Assembly: GCF_000208405.1 (NCBI RefSeq)
Contig: NC_015437.1
Coordinates: 1,419,501 to 1,483,500 of the forward strand
DNA: 64,000 bases
Direction: 5' to 3'
Source of the DNA: Selenomonas sputigena ATCC 35185
GTDB taxonomy: Bacteria > Bacillota > Negativicutes > Selenomonadales > Selenomonadaceae
Shown here: in pieces, positions 43,292 through 51,654 of the stretch
How positions within the stretch are numbered: the stretch's first letter is position 1
Layout: the number at the start of each line of letters is the position of its first letter
The notes under the pieces: model-generated
What the model saw: only the letters and a program-made list of their open reading frames with translations
Database searches by the model: none
Told to the model about the DNA's origin: nothing
Program-made: the position numbers and the translations under genes

Positions 43292-44461
43292 TTATATTAC
43301 ATTTGCACCAATGCCGGCAAGCTTGCCCTTCATGACGTCGATCGCCTTCAAGAGCTGCACGTCCTGTGCACCGTCCGCCTGCGGCTCGACGCGGACGTCC
43401 GGCTCGATGCCCGTACCATCGATGCTTCTGCCCGACGGCGTGTAGTACTTGGCAATCGTAAGCTTCAGCGCATCGTCATCGTAGAGCGGCAAGATGACCT
43501 GCACGGAGCCTTTGCCATACGATGTCTCGCCGACGATCGTCGCCGCGCCCGTATCTTGCAGTGCGCCCGCGAGGATTTCGCTCGCCGAGGCGCTGTTGCC
43601 ATCGATGAGTACGACGAGCGGATATTTCTCTTCGGAAAGATCCGATTTATACTCTTCGCGCGTTCCGTCCTTCTGCACGACGGAGACGACCGGCCCCTTC
43701 GGCACGACCATATTGGCGATTGCCACACAGCTCGTCACAAGTCCGCCGGGGTTCTCGCGCAGGTCGATGATCATGCCCTTGACGCCATCTTTTTCCAGCG
43801 CATGATAGGCATCCTTGAACTCATCTGCCGTATGCTCGGAGAACGACGCGATGCGGATGTAGCCGATGCCGTCCGTATCGGGCAGCATTTGCCCTGCGAC
43901 CGTATGCACCTGGATCGTCGCGCGCCGCACAACGTAGTCCTTATCCTCTTCACCCGCGCGGCGAATCTTAAGCGTCACATCGGTGCCAATTTCGCCGCGA
44001 ATGTGCAGCACGACCTCTTCCGGCTCAATCTCATTCGTCGGCGTGCCGTCGACAGCGATGATCTCATCGCCCGTCTTAATGCCCGCCGCCTCGCTCGGCG
44101 TCCCCTCCATGACGGAAATGACCGTGATCTTGTTGTCCTTGAAGCCCATGACGATGCCGACGCCGCCGAAGCTCCCCTCCGTATGCGAGCGCATGAGTTC
44201 GTACATCTTGGGATCGAGATAGATGGAATGGGGATCGTCAAGCGTCTTGACCATGCCCGAGATGGCGCCGTCGATGAGATTCGTATAGTCGACGTCGCGC
44301 ACATACTGTGTCTCAATGAAGCGCAGAGCGCCGAAAAAGCGCAGGACGTCCTTCGTCTTCTGAGCGTTGAATCCCATCAGGGCATAGAAGGCGAAGATGG
44401 TCGCGTTGAGCATCACGACAGCCGTCGCGATGACGAGCAGGAAAACCGTTTTCTTTTTCAA
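43292..44461 (-). CDS. C-terminal processing peptidase (S41 family, CtpA-like)
   Basis: The 389-residue protease has an N-terminal membrane anchor (about 5-28), the S41 N-terminal part (LRFIETQYVRDVDYTNLIDG), a PDZ domain (GIVMGFKDNKITVISVMEGTPSEAAGI) and the catalytic core with the Ser in NSASASEILAGAL and Lys in SYGKGSVQ. It acts in the periplasm. A TTG at 44461 with GGAGG five bases upstream is preferred over a GTG at 44473 without a ribosome site. The order ftsE-ftsX-envC-ctpA is classic and ties it to cell-wall cleavage. Confidence 0.93.
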   Translation of the reverse strand: MKKKTVFLLVIATAVVMLNATIFAFYALMGFNAQKTKDVLRFFGALRFIETQYVRDVDYTNLIDGAISGMVKTLDDPHSIYLDPKMYELMRSHTEGSFGGVGIVMGFKDNKITVISVMEGTPSEAAGIKTGDEIIAVDGTPTNEIEPEEVVLHIRGEIGTDVTLKIRRAGEEDKDYVVRRATIQVHTVAGQMLPDTDGIGYIRIASFSEHTADEFKDAYHALEKDGVKGMIIDLRENPGGLVTSCVAIANMVVPKGPVVSVVQKDGTREEYKSDLSEEKYPLVVLIDGNSASASEILAGALQDTGAATIVGETSYGKGSVQVILPLYDDDALKLTIAKYYTPSGRSIDGTGIEPDVRVEPQADGAQDVQLLKAIDVMKGKLAGIGANVI

Positions 44462-44476
44462 AATATCCTCCACCTA

Positions 44477-45622
44477 TCAAAGATACCCCATGGGGTCGAC
44501 AGGTTCGCCGTCAACACGAACCTCGAAGTGGCAGTGCGGCCCTGTGGAATTACCCGTCGAACCGCATTCGGCGATCGCCTGTCCCTGCGAGACGCTCTGC
44601 CCCTCGCTGACGAGGAGCGCTTGGTTGTGCCCGTAAAGCGTCGATATGCCGCCGCCGTGGTCAATGATGACGGCGTAGCCATAGCCCGAAATCCAGCCGG
44701 CATAAGAGACGATGCCCGCGCCAGCCGCATGGATCGTATCGCCGTAGTCGCCGCCGATGTCGATGCCCGAATGGAAGCGGCTCGCGCCCGTGATCGGATG
44801 GACGCGCCAACCGAAGGGCGATGTGATCGGTCCGCCAAGCGGCCAGTTGAGCGCTCCGCCGCCCGAAAGGGCGGGAGACGCGGGCTGATAGCGGCTGTTT
44901 CGTATCATCTGCTCGACTTCCTTGGACGCCGCGAGGTTTTCGTTGATGATGCGTTCCTGCGTCGCGCGATCCGTTTCCATCTTGTCAATGATCGCCTGCT
45001 TTGCCGCCTGCTTTTTCTCCGCCTCTTTCTTGCGGTCGGCAGCGGACGCGACGAGCTTTTCCTTCGCCGTCTTGTCCTTTTCCAATTCCTTCTGCGACGT
45101 CTCGATCGCGGTCTTTTCTGCAAACACGACCTGCACGAGGTCGTAGTCCTGCTGAATGACACGCTTCAAGAGATCCATGCGCGTGAAGAAGTCCTGAAAG
45201 TCCTTCGCGCCGAAGAGGACGTCGAGATAGTTGATCTGACCGTTGATGTAGATGTCGCGCACGCGCTTGGCGAGCTGGTCGCGCTTCACGACGAAATCCT
45301 TGTTCAATACCTTGAGCTTGTCTTCGTTCTCATCGATGCGCGCCTCGGTCGCGTCAAGTTCCTTCTTCACGTCCTTGTAGGCTTTCGTCGCCTCGTCTGC
45401 CGCCTCATCGACAGCACGCTTCTCTTCGGAAAGCCCCTCGATCCTCGACTCGATCTCGTTCTTCTTCTTCTGCGCCTGCTCCGCCTTTTCGATATGCGCG
45501 TCGCGCTGCTCCTCTAAGGTTTCGGCCTGCGCGAGCGGCGCAAGCGTCATCAAGTAGACGGCAGAAAGAAACGCCGCTGCCGCTTTCTTCCCCTTTTTCC
45601 CTCCTGCGGGATAAAAAACCAT
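44477..45622 (-). CDS. Murein hydrolase activator EnvC-like (coiled coil + M23 peptidase domain)
   Basis: The 381-residue protein has a signal peptide (cleavage after PLAQA, near residue 33), a long coiled coil (about 35-245), and a C-terminal M23 (LytM) domain with HSGIDIGGDYG and GPHCHFEVRVDG, so the zinc ligands are present. E. coli EnvC, which binds FtsEX, lost these ligands; here an active endopeptidase is possible. The gene follows ftsX by 12 bases. Confidence 0.93.
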   Translation of the reverse strand: MVFYPAGGKKGKKAAAAFLSAVYLMTLAPLAQAETLEEQRDAHIEKAEQAQKKKNEIESRIEGLSEEKRAVDEAADEATKAYKDVKKELDATEARIDENEDKLKVLNKDFVVKRDQLAKRVRDIYINGQINYLDVLFGAKDFQDFFTRMDLLKRVIQQDYDLVQVVFAEKTAIETSQKELEKDKTAKEKLVASAADRKKEAEKKQAAKQAIIDKMETDRATQERIINENLAASKEVEQMIRNSRYQPASPALSGGGALNWPLGGPITSPFGWRVHPITGASRFHSGIDIGGDYGDTIHAAGAGIVSYAGWISGYGYAVIIDHGGGISTLYGHNQALLVSEGQSVSQGQAIAECGSTGNSTGPHCHFEVRVDGEPVDPMGYL

Positions 45623-45634
45623 GAGAAAAGCCTC

Positions 45635-46522
45635 CTATACCTTGAGGAATCGCTTCAAGGAAATCGTGCTGCCCAAGGCGCCGATGCCCATGCCGCTCAA
45701 GACCATCACGAGGCTGATGAAGTTGACAAACGGGTACTGCGGTATGAGCGGCAGAAATGCCAGCGTGCTGTAAACCTTCGCCGTGATCAGCCCGTAAATG
45801 CTTCGAAGCGCGATGGAAGCGAGGATGCCGCCGAAGAAGCCGAGCACGACGCCCTCCAAGAGGAACGGCCAGCGTATGAACCAATCCGTCGCGCCGACGT
45901 ATTTCATGATGGCGATTTCTTTGCGGCGCGCGAAGACCGTCAGGCGGATCGTGTTCGAGATGATGAAGAGCGTCGCGCCCGCCAGGAGCAGCATGAGCGT
46001 GAAGCCGAAGATACGCACGAGGCGCGTCATGTCGAAGAGGTGCTCGACGACGTCCTGCCCGTACTTCACCGACTCGACGCCGCCGAACTTCTCGATTGCC
46101 TTCGCTGCCGTCTCCACCATCGTCGGCTGCTTGACCGTGACCTCGAAGGCGTTCGGCAGAGGATTCTTGTCGCCGAGCGCATCGAGCAGATACTTCTGGT
46201 CGCCGAGCCTTTCCCGCAAGCGCACGATGGCGTCCTCGCGGCTCACATACTGCACGCTCTCAATGCCCTGCATCTTCTTCAAGTCGTCTTCGAGATCGTC
46301 GATTTCCGATCCTTTGAGCTTGTCGTCCAAATAGACGTTGATCTGCACCTGTGATTCAAGCATCGACGCCATGCGGTTCATGTTGAGCACGATGATGAGG
46401 AACATGCCGAGCACGAAGAGCGATACGGCGACCGTGCTGATGGAGGCGAACGACATCCAGTTGTTGCGCTTAATCGATATGCAGACCTCGCGCACGAAAT
46501 ACTCCGTCGTCCTAAGCTTCAT
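45635..46522 (-). CDS. ftsX: Cell division protein FtsX
   Basis: The 295-residue membrane protein has the FtsX layout: an N-terminal helix (about 25-45), a periplasmic domain (about 50-170) that contacts the EnvC partner, and three more helices with the FtsX permease pattern. It overlaps ftsE by 11 bases. Confidence 0.95.
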   Translation of the reverse strand: MKLRTTEYFVREVCISIKRNNWMSFASISTVAVSLFVLGMFLIIVLNMNRMASMLESQVQINVYLDDKLKGSEIDDLEDDLKKMQGIESVQYVSREDAIVRLRERLGDQKYLLDALGDKNPLPNAFEVTVKQPTMVETAAKAIEKFGGVESVKYGQDVVEHLFDMTRLVRIFGFTLMLLLAGATLFIISNTIRLTVFARRKEIAIMKYVGATDWFIRWPFLLEGVVLGFFGGILASIALRSIYGLITAKVYSTLAFLPLIPQYPFVNFISLVMVLSGMGIGALGSTISLKRFLKV

Positions 46523-47198
46523 AGCCGTACCCCCCCTTCGCCTCGTCGCGCACGATGCGCCCGCCCTCGATGGCGATGACGCGCTTCTTCATCGTGTCCA
46601 CGATGTTCTTGTCGTGCGTCGCCATGACGATCGTCGCTCCCGCATCATTGATGCGGCGGAAGATGTCCATGATCTCCCACGACGTATCGGGATCGAGATT
46701 GCCCGTCGGCTCATCGGCGATGATGAGCGCGGGATCGTTGACGATGGCACGCGCAATGGCCACGCGCTGCTGTTCGCCGCCCGAAAGCTGCGACGGGAAA
46801 TTCTTCCACTTCTCGCGCAGTCCCACGATGTCGAGGACGGCGTTGACACTGCGCTGCATGAGACGGCGCGGCGCTTCGATGACCTCCATGGCAAAGGCGA
46901 CGTTCTCGTAGACCGTCTTGTCAGGCAAAAGGCGATAGTCCTGGAAGATCACGCCGAGGCCACGCCGCATGTACGGCACATCCTTCGGGCGAAGTTTCAT
47001 CATATCGTGCCCGTTGACGCGCAGATTGCCGCTCGTCGGCAGAATTTCCCGGAGCAGCATGCGCACGAAGGTCGACTTGCCCGCACCGCTCGCCCCCACG
47101 AGAAAGACGAAATCCCCCTTCTCGATCCTGACATTCACATGGTCGAGCGCCACCGTGCCGTTGTCATATACCTTGGAAACATCCTTCATATAAATCAT
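46512..47198 (-). CDS. ftsE: Cell division ATP-binding protein FtsE
   Basis: The 228-residue ABC ATPase has Walker [10 protein letters not shown], the Q-loop, signature LSGGEQQR and Walker B ALIIADEP. With FtsX it forms a mechanical transmitter that activates the EnvC-type hydrolase during division. The start [14 protein letters not shown] at 47198 fits the family length of 228; an upstream ATG at 47216 is less likely. Confidence 0.96.
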   Translation of the reverse strand: MIYMKDVSKVYDNGTVALDHVNVRIEKGDFVFLVGASGAGKSTFVRMLLREILPTSGNLRVNGHDMMKLRPKDVPYMRRGLGVIFQDYRLLPDKTVYENVAFAMEVIEAPRRLMQRSVNAVLDIVGLREKWKNFPSQLSGGEQQRVAIARAIVNDPALIIADEPTGNLDPDTSWEIMDIFRRINDAGATIVMATHDKNIVDTMKKRVIAIEGGRIVRDEAKGGYGYEA

Positions 47199-47351
47199 TG
47201 CAGTGAATTCCCCCATCGTAAGGAAACACCGATAATTTTAGCACCGATCAGACGGACTTTTTTATCAGCGATTCCCAAGCGCCGATTTTTGGCATTTGTG
47301 TCTATTATACCACATTTCTTCCAATTTCACTTCCTTAATTATAGTACGAGA

Positions 47352-47385
47352 ATAAAAAGTCGCCGAAACCATACAGAATCGGCGA
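47352..47385 (-). terminator. Terminator of the phosphofructokinase gene
   Basis: TCGCCGA and TCGGCGA form a stem with a 12-base loop, then CTTTTTATT. Confidence 0.8.
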
Positions 47386-47409
47386 TCTTTCATCAAATTT
47401 TCATCCTGT

Positions 47410-48657
47410 TCATTCAAAAAGATACGCGTACCTCTCCTTGAATTCTTCCTTTTCCATGTGATAGGCGTTGGCAAGGCCGGGATCGTCGAGGTCTGCCTTT
47501 TCCATGCGCATCATAAAGCCGCGCGCGATCTTGTAATGGACGGACTCGATGTTGACCTTGCGCACCCTCGTCTTGCCCGTCTCAGGATCCTTGATCTCGT
47601 CGAAGAAGAGCGGCTTCGCCTGATTGTCCTGCAGCGTGATGAGCGCTCCCGACTCGCCGCGCATGAGGAACTGCACAGCTTCGTATCCCAGGGAGCGCGC
47701 GTAATCGATGTCGTAGGCAATCGGTGCGGCACAGCGCAATTCGTAGCCAATTTCCTTGTCCACGATGGCAATCTTGATGCCGATCTTCTTGACCTCGGCG
47801 AGCACTGCCTGCTTCAGGATCTCACCGAAGTCAAGCTCCGCATAGCGGATATGGCCATGCTCGTCGAGCACAAGGTTGCCGAGCTTCTGGAAGTCCTCCG
47901 GTGCAATCTTCTCGATGACGCCTTCGGCGATGACAGCGACGCCGTAGTTGTGCCCCGTCAAGTAACGCTTGACGATCGATCCTGTGATGATGTCGACAAC
48001 CTGCTGCAAGGGGATGGATTCCGCTGCGAACTCCTCGGGGATGATCGTCAAGGCTGCCCCTGCCGAACGCCCCATGCCAAGCGCCAAGTGTCCCGCCGTA
48101 CGCCCCATAGCAATCGTGAAGTACCAGCGGTTGTTGCTCGTACGTGCGTCTTCCATGAGGTTCTCGATTTCCTCCGTGCCAAAGGCACGCGCCGTCTCGA
48201 AGCCAAATGTCGGAATGCCTTCGGGCAGCGGCAGATCGTTGTCGATGGTCTTCGGCACATGGACGACGTTGATCGTCTTGCCGATCTGGCGCGCATAGTT
48301 CGACACCGCCATGGCGCTGTACGCCGTGTCGTCGCCGCCGATGGTCACGACATGCGTGACGCCCAATTCCGTCAGGGTATCGACGACCGTGCGCAGATCG
48401 GACTCCTTCTTCGTCGGATTGTAGCGCGACATCTGCAGGATGCAGCCCCCCGTCAGGTGGATGCGGTTCACTCGCTCCATGTCGAGGCGCACATACTTCT
48501 TCTCGCCGCGTGCGAGGCGTGAAAAGCCGTCGTAAATGCCGAGCACATCCCAGCCATGACGGTCGGCCTCGATGGTCACGGCGGAAATGACACTGTTGAT
48601 GCCGGGCGCAGGCCCGCCGCCACAGATAATGGCGATGACGTTCTTGATTCCAATCAT
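47410..48657 (-). CDS. pfp: 6-phosphofructokinase, PPi-dependent type (predicted)
   Basis: The 415-residue enzyme phosphorylates fructose 6-phosphate. It carries GGDD (107-110) in place of the GGDG of ATP-dependent enzymes and PKTIDND (135-141) in place of PGTIDND; in the PFK superfamily the Asp and Lys mark use of pyrophosphate. Other parts are ICGGGPAPGINSVI and GRTAGHLALGMG. The Asp in GGDD is predictive, and the physiologic donor remains to be shown. The gene is monocistronic, as judged by terminator and intergenic space. Confidence 0.9.
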   Translation of the reverse strand: MIGIKNVIAIICGGGPAPGINSVISAVTIEADRHGWDVLGIYDGFSRLARGEKKYVRLDMERVNRIHLTGGCILQMSRYNPTKKESDLRTVVDTLTELGVTHVVTIGGDDTAYSAMAVSNYARQIGKTINVVHVPKTIDNDLPLPEGIPTFGFETARAFGTEEIENLMEDARTSNNRWYFTIAMGRTAGHLALGMGRSAGAALTIIPEEFAAESIPLQQVVDIITGSIVKRYLTGHNYGVAVIAEGVIEKIAPEDFQKLGNLVLDEHGHIRYAELDFGEILKQAVLAEVKKIGIKIAIVDKEIGYELRCAAPIAYDIDYARSLGYEAVQFLMRGESGALITLQDNQAKPLFFDEIKDPETGKTRVRKVNIESVHYKIARGFMMRMEKADLDDPGLANAYHMEKEEFKERYAYLFE

Positions 48658-48837
48658 GAAAAAGCCCCCTCTTCCATTTTGCGCATGAATTTTATTGCTT
48701 CATATTGAACATACTATTCTAATTCTGTCAAAAAAACAATTTTCCTGCCGCAGATACCAGGCAGAGGGAAGAAAGTTCTGAATCTCGCATCGTCAAGTGT
48801 CGATTCAGACGAATCGCGCGCCTGCCCGATGCATATT

Positions 48838-50022
48838 TCAAATGCCGTACTCCTCCGCCAGCTTCTCAAAGAGCGGCAGTGAGCGTTCGATCGTCTGCTC
48901 CTTGATGCAGTAGGACGCGCGGAAGTGTCCGGGGCAACCGAAATCCGTGCCGGGGACGAGCAGAAGGTCGTACTTCTTGGCGCGCTCGCAGAAGGCATAG
49001 TCGTCCGCCTCCAGTGCGCGCGGAAAGAGGTAGAATGCGCCCTGCGGCTTGACACACGAGAAGCCCGCGCGTACGAGTCCCTCGTAGAGCATCGTGCCGT
49101 TCTTCTCGTACGGCGTTATATCCGAGGACAGCCTCGCGCAGCGCGCGACGACGAGCTGCCACAAAGATGGCGCATTCACATGCGTGAGGACGCGCGCCGC
49201 ACCTGCGACAGCGCCGTAGACACTCGAAAAATCCACCGTCTCATCGGGCACGACGATGTAGCCAATGCGCTCTCCTGCAAGCGAGAAGGACTTGCTGTAC
49301 GAATAACAGACGAGCGTATTCTCGTAATACTTCGTGATGTACGGCACCTCGCAGCCGTAAGCGATCTCGCGATACGGCTCATCGGAAATGAGGAAGATCG
49401 GATGATCGTATTCCTGCTGTTTCTTGCGAAGGAGTGCGGCAAGTTCTTTGATCGTCTTCTCAGAGTATACGGCGCCGCTCGGATTGTTCGGCGAATTGAC
49501 GATGACGCCCTTCGTCCTGGGAGAAAGACGCTCCTCCAAGGCGACGAAGTCGATCTGAAAATCCTCCGTCTTGGCAGGCACGACGCGAAGATTCGCACCG
49601 ACGGACTCAACAAAGCAGCGATACTCGGGAAAGAACGGCGCAAAGGCGATGAACTCGTCGCCTTCCTCGGCGAGCGCCTTGAAGCACACAGTGATCGCCG
49701 CCGCCGCGCCCGCTGTCATGAAGAGGTTTCTGCCCGAAAAGTGCGTGCCGAAGCGCTCGTTGATACTCGCGGCGAGCGTTTCGCGCACGGCGGGATTGCC
49801 CGGCGCAATGGTGTAACCGTGCACCGCCTGCGGCTCCATCTCCGTCATGATTGCAAGAACCGCCTGCTTGATGAAGTCGGGCGCAGGGACATTGGGATTG
49901 CCGAGGCTGAAATCGCAGATGTTTTCCTCCCCCACCTCCTGCGCTCGCTTCCTGCCGTACTCAAAGATCTCGCGGATCGTCGACTTCTTCGTGCCGAGTT
50001 CCCGCATCTTTTCTGATACCAT
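48838..50022 (-). CDS. PLP-dependent class I/II aminotransferase (aspartate aminotransferase-like)
   Basis: This 394-residue fold-type I transaminase has SPNNPSGAVYSEKT (177-190), the aspartate in LISDEPY, the Schiff-base lysine (K244) in YSKSFSLAGERIGY and the substrate-binding Arg in FRASYC near the end. The substrate is not clear (Asp, Ala or aromatic). The start overlaps the stop of the siroheme decarboxylase subunit gene (TAATG), so the gene is co-translated with ahbB. The 180 bases downstream (48658-48837) hold a TTGACA-like box and no gene. Confidence 0.87.
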   Translation of the reverse strand: MVSEKMRELGTKKSTIREIFEYGRKRAQEVGEENICDFSLGNPNVPAPDFIKQAVLAIMTEMEPQAVHGYTIAPGNPAVRETLAASINERFGTHFSGRNLFMTAGAAAAITVCFKALAEEGDEFIAFAPFFPEYRCFVESVGANLRVVPAKTEDFQIDFVALEERLSPRTKGVIVNSPNNPSGAVYSEKTIKELAALLRKKQQEYDHPIFLISDEPYREIAYGCEVPYITKYYENTLVCYSYSKSFSLAGERIGYIVVPDETVDFSSVYGAVAGAARVLTHVNAPSLWQLVVARCARLSSDITPYEKNGTMLYEGLVRAGFSCVKPQGAFYLFPRALEADDYAFCERAKKYDLLLVPGTDFGCPGHFRASYCIKEQTIERSLPLFEKLAEEYGI

Positions 50023-50516
50023 TATGCCAAACCCTCTTCATTTTCACAGAAATAACGCATGCTCGTCTTCTTCCACTCCTTGACGGAGTAGAGCATGACG
50101 CGCTCTTCAAGACCGCACTCTGCCGCGAGCGCAGCGGCGATCTCCTCACACTCGGCGCGGCTCTTCGCATGAATCATCGTGTAGACGTTGTACGGCCAAT
50201 CTTCCGCCGTATCGCGGTCGTAGCAATGCGACACCGCAGGGCTTTCGCACATACATCGCGCGATCTCGTCCATGCGCTCGGGCGGCACGACCCATGCGCT
50301 CAGAACGTTCGCCGTGAAGCCCGCCGCGCGATGCTGAAGCACGGCTCCCATCTTGCGTATCTGCCCGTTTTCCTTGAAACGGCGCAGACGAAGCAGAAGC
50401 TCTTCCTCTCCGATGCCCACCTTGGCTGCGATCTCCTTGTACGGTTCTTCCACAAGCGGGAAATCCCCCTGCATGGCACGCGTGATCTTCCTGTCGATTT
50501 CATCGAGCATTTCCAT
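50022..50516 (-). CDS. ahbB: Siroheme decarboxylase subunit AhbB-like (Lrp/AsnC fold)
   Basis: The 164-residue protein has an Lrp-type helix-turn-helix (ITRAMQGDFPLVEEPYKEIA) and an AsnC-type ligand domain ending in KKTSMRYFCE, a motif of the AhbB/NirH group. Together with AhbA it removes two acetate groups from siroheme to give 12,18-didecarboxysiroheme in the alternative heme pathway. A plain Lrp regulator is the alternative; the paired arrangement and the signature WPYNVYTMIHAKSRAECE favour the enzyme. Confidence 0.85.
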   Translation of the reverse strand: MEMLDEIDRKITRAMQGDFPLVEEPYKEIAAKVGIGEEELLLRLRRFKENGQIRKMGAVLQHRAAGFTANVLSAWVVPPERMDEIARCMCESPAVSHCYDRDTAEDWPYNVYTMIHAKSRAECEEIAAALAAECGLEERVMLYSVKEWKKTSMRYFCENEEGLA

Positions 50517-50528
50517 CGTGACGCCCCC

Positions 50529-50981
50529 CTATCCGAGCTTGAACTGCACGTTAACCTTGTACTTCTTGTGCGAGGCAAGGTTCAACAGAGCCTCGACCCC
50601 GGGAAGCGCTCGAATCTCCGCGAGAATCCTGCGGCGCATTTCCTCGTTCGGCGTGAGCAGCGTGAACCAAAGGTTGTACCTGCCCTCACGCTCGTAGTTG
50701 TGCGTCACACCCACATGGCGATTCACGGCCTCCGCCACGCTTTTCATCGCCTCGGGCCTCACGCGAAGCGCCACGAGCGTGCCGCGGTAGCCCATCTTCG
50801 CCGAGTCGAAAAACGGCCCGATGCGGCGAAGATACCCTTGCTCCTTGAGTTCCTTCACGCGCGAAAGAACGGTCTTCTCGTCCGACTCCAAGCCTTGCGC
50901 CAAGTCAGCAAAAGGCCGGCTGCTGATGGGCAAGCCGGCCTGCAAGACGTTGAGGAGCTTCTTGTCAAAAGCTGTCAACAT
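50529..50981 (-). CDS. ahbA: Siroheme decarboxylase subunit AhbA-like (Lrp/AsnC fold)
   Basis: This 150-residue protein shows AhbA patterns: IGPFFDSAKMGYRGTLVALRV, GVTHNYEREGRYNLWFTLLTP. It pairs with the next gene, and both subunits are needed for siroheme decarboxylation. The ATG at 50981 with GAGGGTGA upstream fits the family; a longer reading begins at 51023. It follows ysxC by 49 bases. The later enzymes (AhbC, AhbD) are not in the window. Confidence 0.85.
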   Translation of the reverse strand: MLTAFDKKLLNVLQAGLPISSRPFADLAQGLESDEKTVLSRVKELKEQGYLRRIGPFFDSAKMGYRGTLVALRVRPEAMKSVAEAVNRHVGVTHNYEREGRYNLWFTLLTPNEEMRRRILAEIRALPGVEALLNLASHKKYKVNVQFKLG

Positions 50982-51030
50982 ATTTTCACCCTCATTTTCT
51001 CTGGGGAATTTCTGGCAATACACCCTTCCT

Positions 51031-51654
51031 TCATTCTATCAGAACGTTCGCTATCGCGTCAAGCAATTCTGAACGCCCTTCATTTTTTACCGAAGAATAC
51101 GGCAGGATATCAAGCTCCGCGACGCCGAGCGCCCTTCGCATGGCAGCGATGCTCTTCTTCTGCTCGTTGCGGCTCAGCTTGTCCGCCTTCGTCGCTATGA
51201 CGAGCACGGGCAGTCCCTTCGCCACCAGCCATTGAAACATCTCAATATCCGAAGCCATGGGTTCGTGTCGGATGTCCATGAGTTGGCACACGAACTGCAA
51301 ATCCTCGCTTTGCAGCAGGTACGCCTCGATGAAACGCGACCAAATCTTGCGGTTCTTCTTCGCCGTGCGCGCGTAGCCGTAGCCTGGCAGATCAACGAGG
51401 TAGAAGTCGCACCGCTCGTCTTCCCCCTCGATCTTCGCGCCAAGCTCGTAGAAGTTGATCGTCTGTGTCTTGCCGGGCTGTCCCGAGACGCGAGCGAGAT
51501 TCTTCGTGCGTGCGAGCGAGTTGATGAGCGACGACTTGCCTACGTTCGAGCGTCCGATGAAGACGATCTCCCTGCGACGCACTTCGGGATACTGCTCCTT
51601 CTTTACGGCGGAAGCAATGTACTTGCCCTGCGTGATCGTGACCCTATCTGGCAT
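51031..51654 (-). CDS. ysxC: Ribosome biogenesis GTPase YsxC/EngB
   Basis: This 207-residue protein has G1 [10 protein letters not shown]3 DLPGYG and G4 TKADK, and the family N-terminus. It acts in 50S assembly. Its ATG is 11 bases inside lon, the usual lon-ysxC pairing of Firmicutes. Confidence 0.95.
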   Translation of the reverse strand: MPDRVTITQGKYIASAVKKEQYPEVRRREIVFIGRSNVGKSSLINSLARTKNLARVSGQPGKTQTINFYELGAKIEGEDERCDFYLVDLPGYGYARTAKKNRKIWSRFIEAYLLQSEDLQFVCQLMDIRHEPMASDIEMFQWLVAKGLPVLVIATKADKLSRNEQKKSIAAMRRALGVAELDILPYSSVKNEGRSELLDAIANVLIE

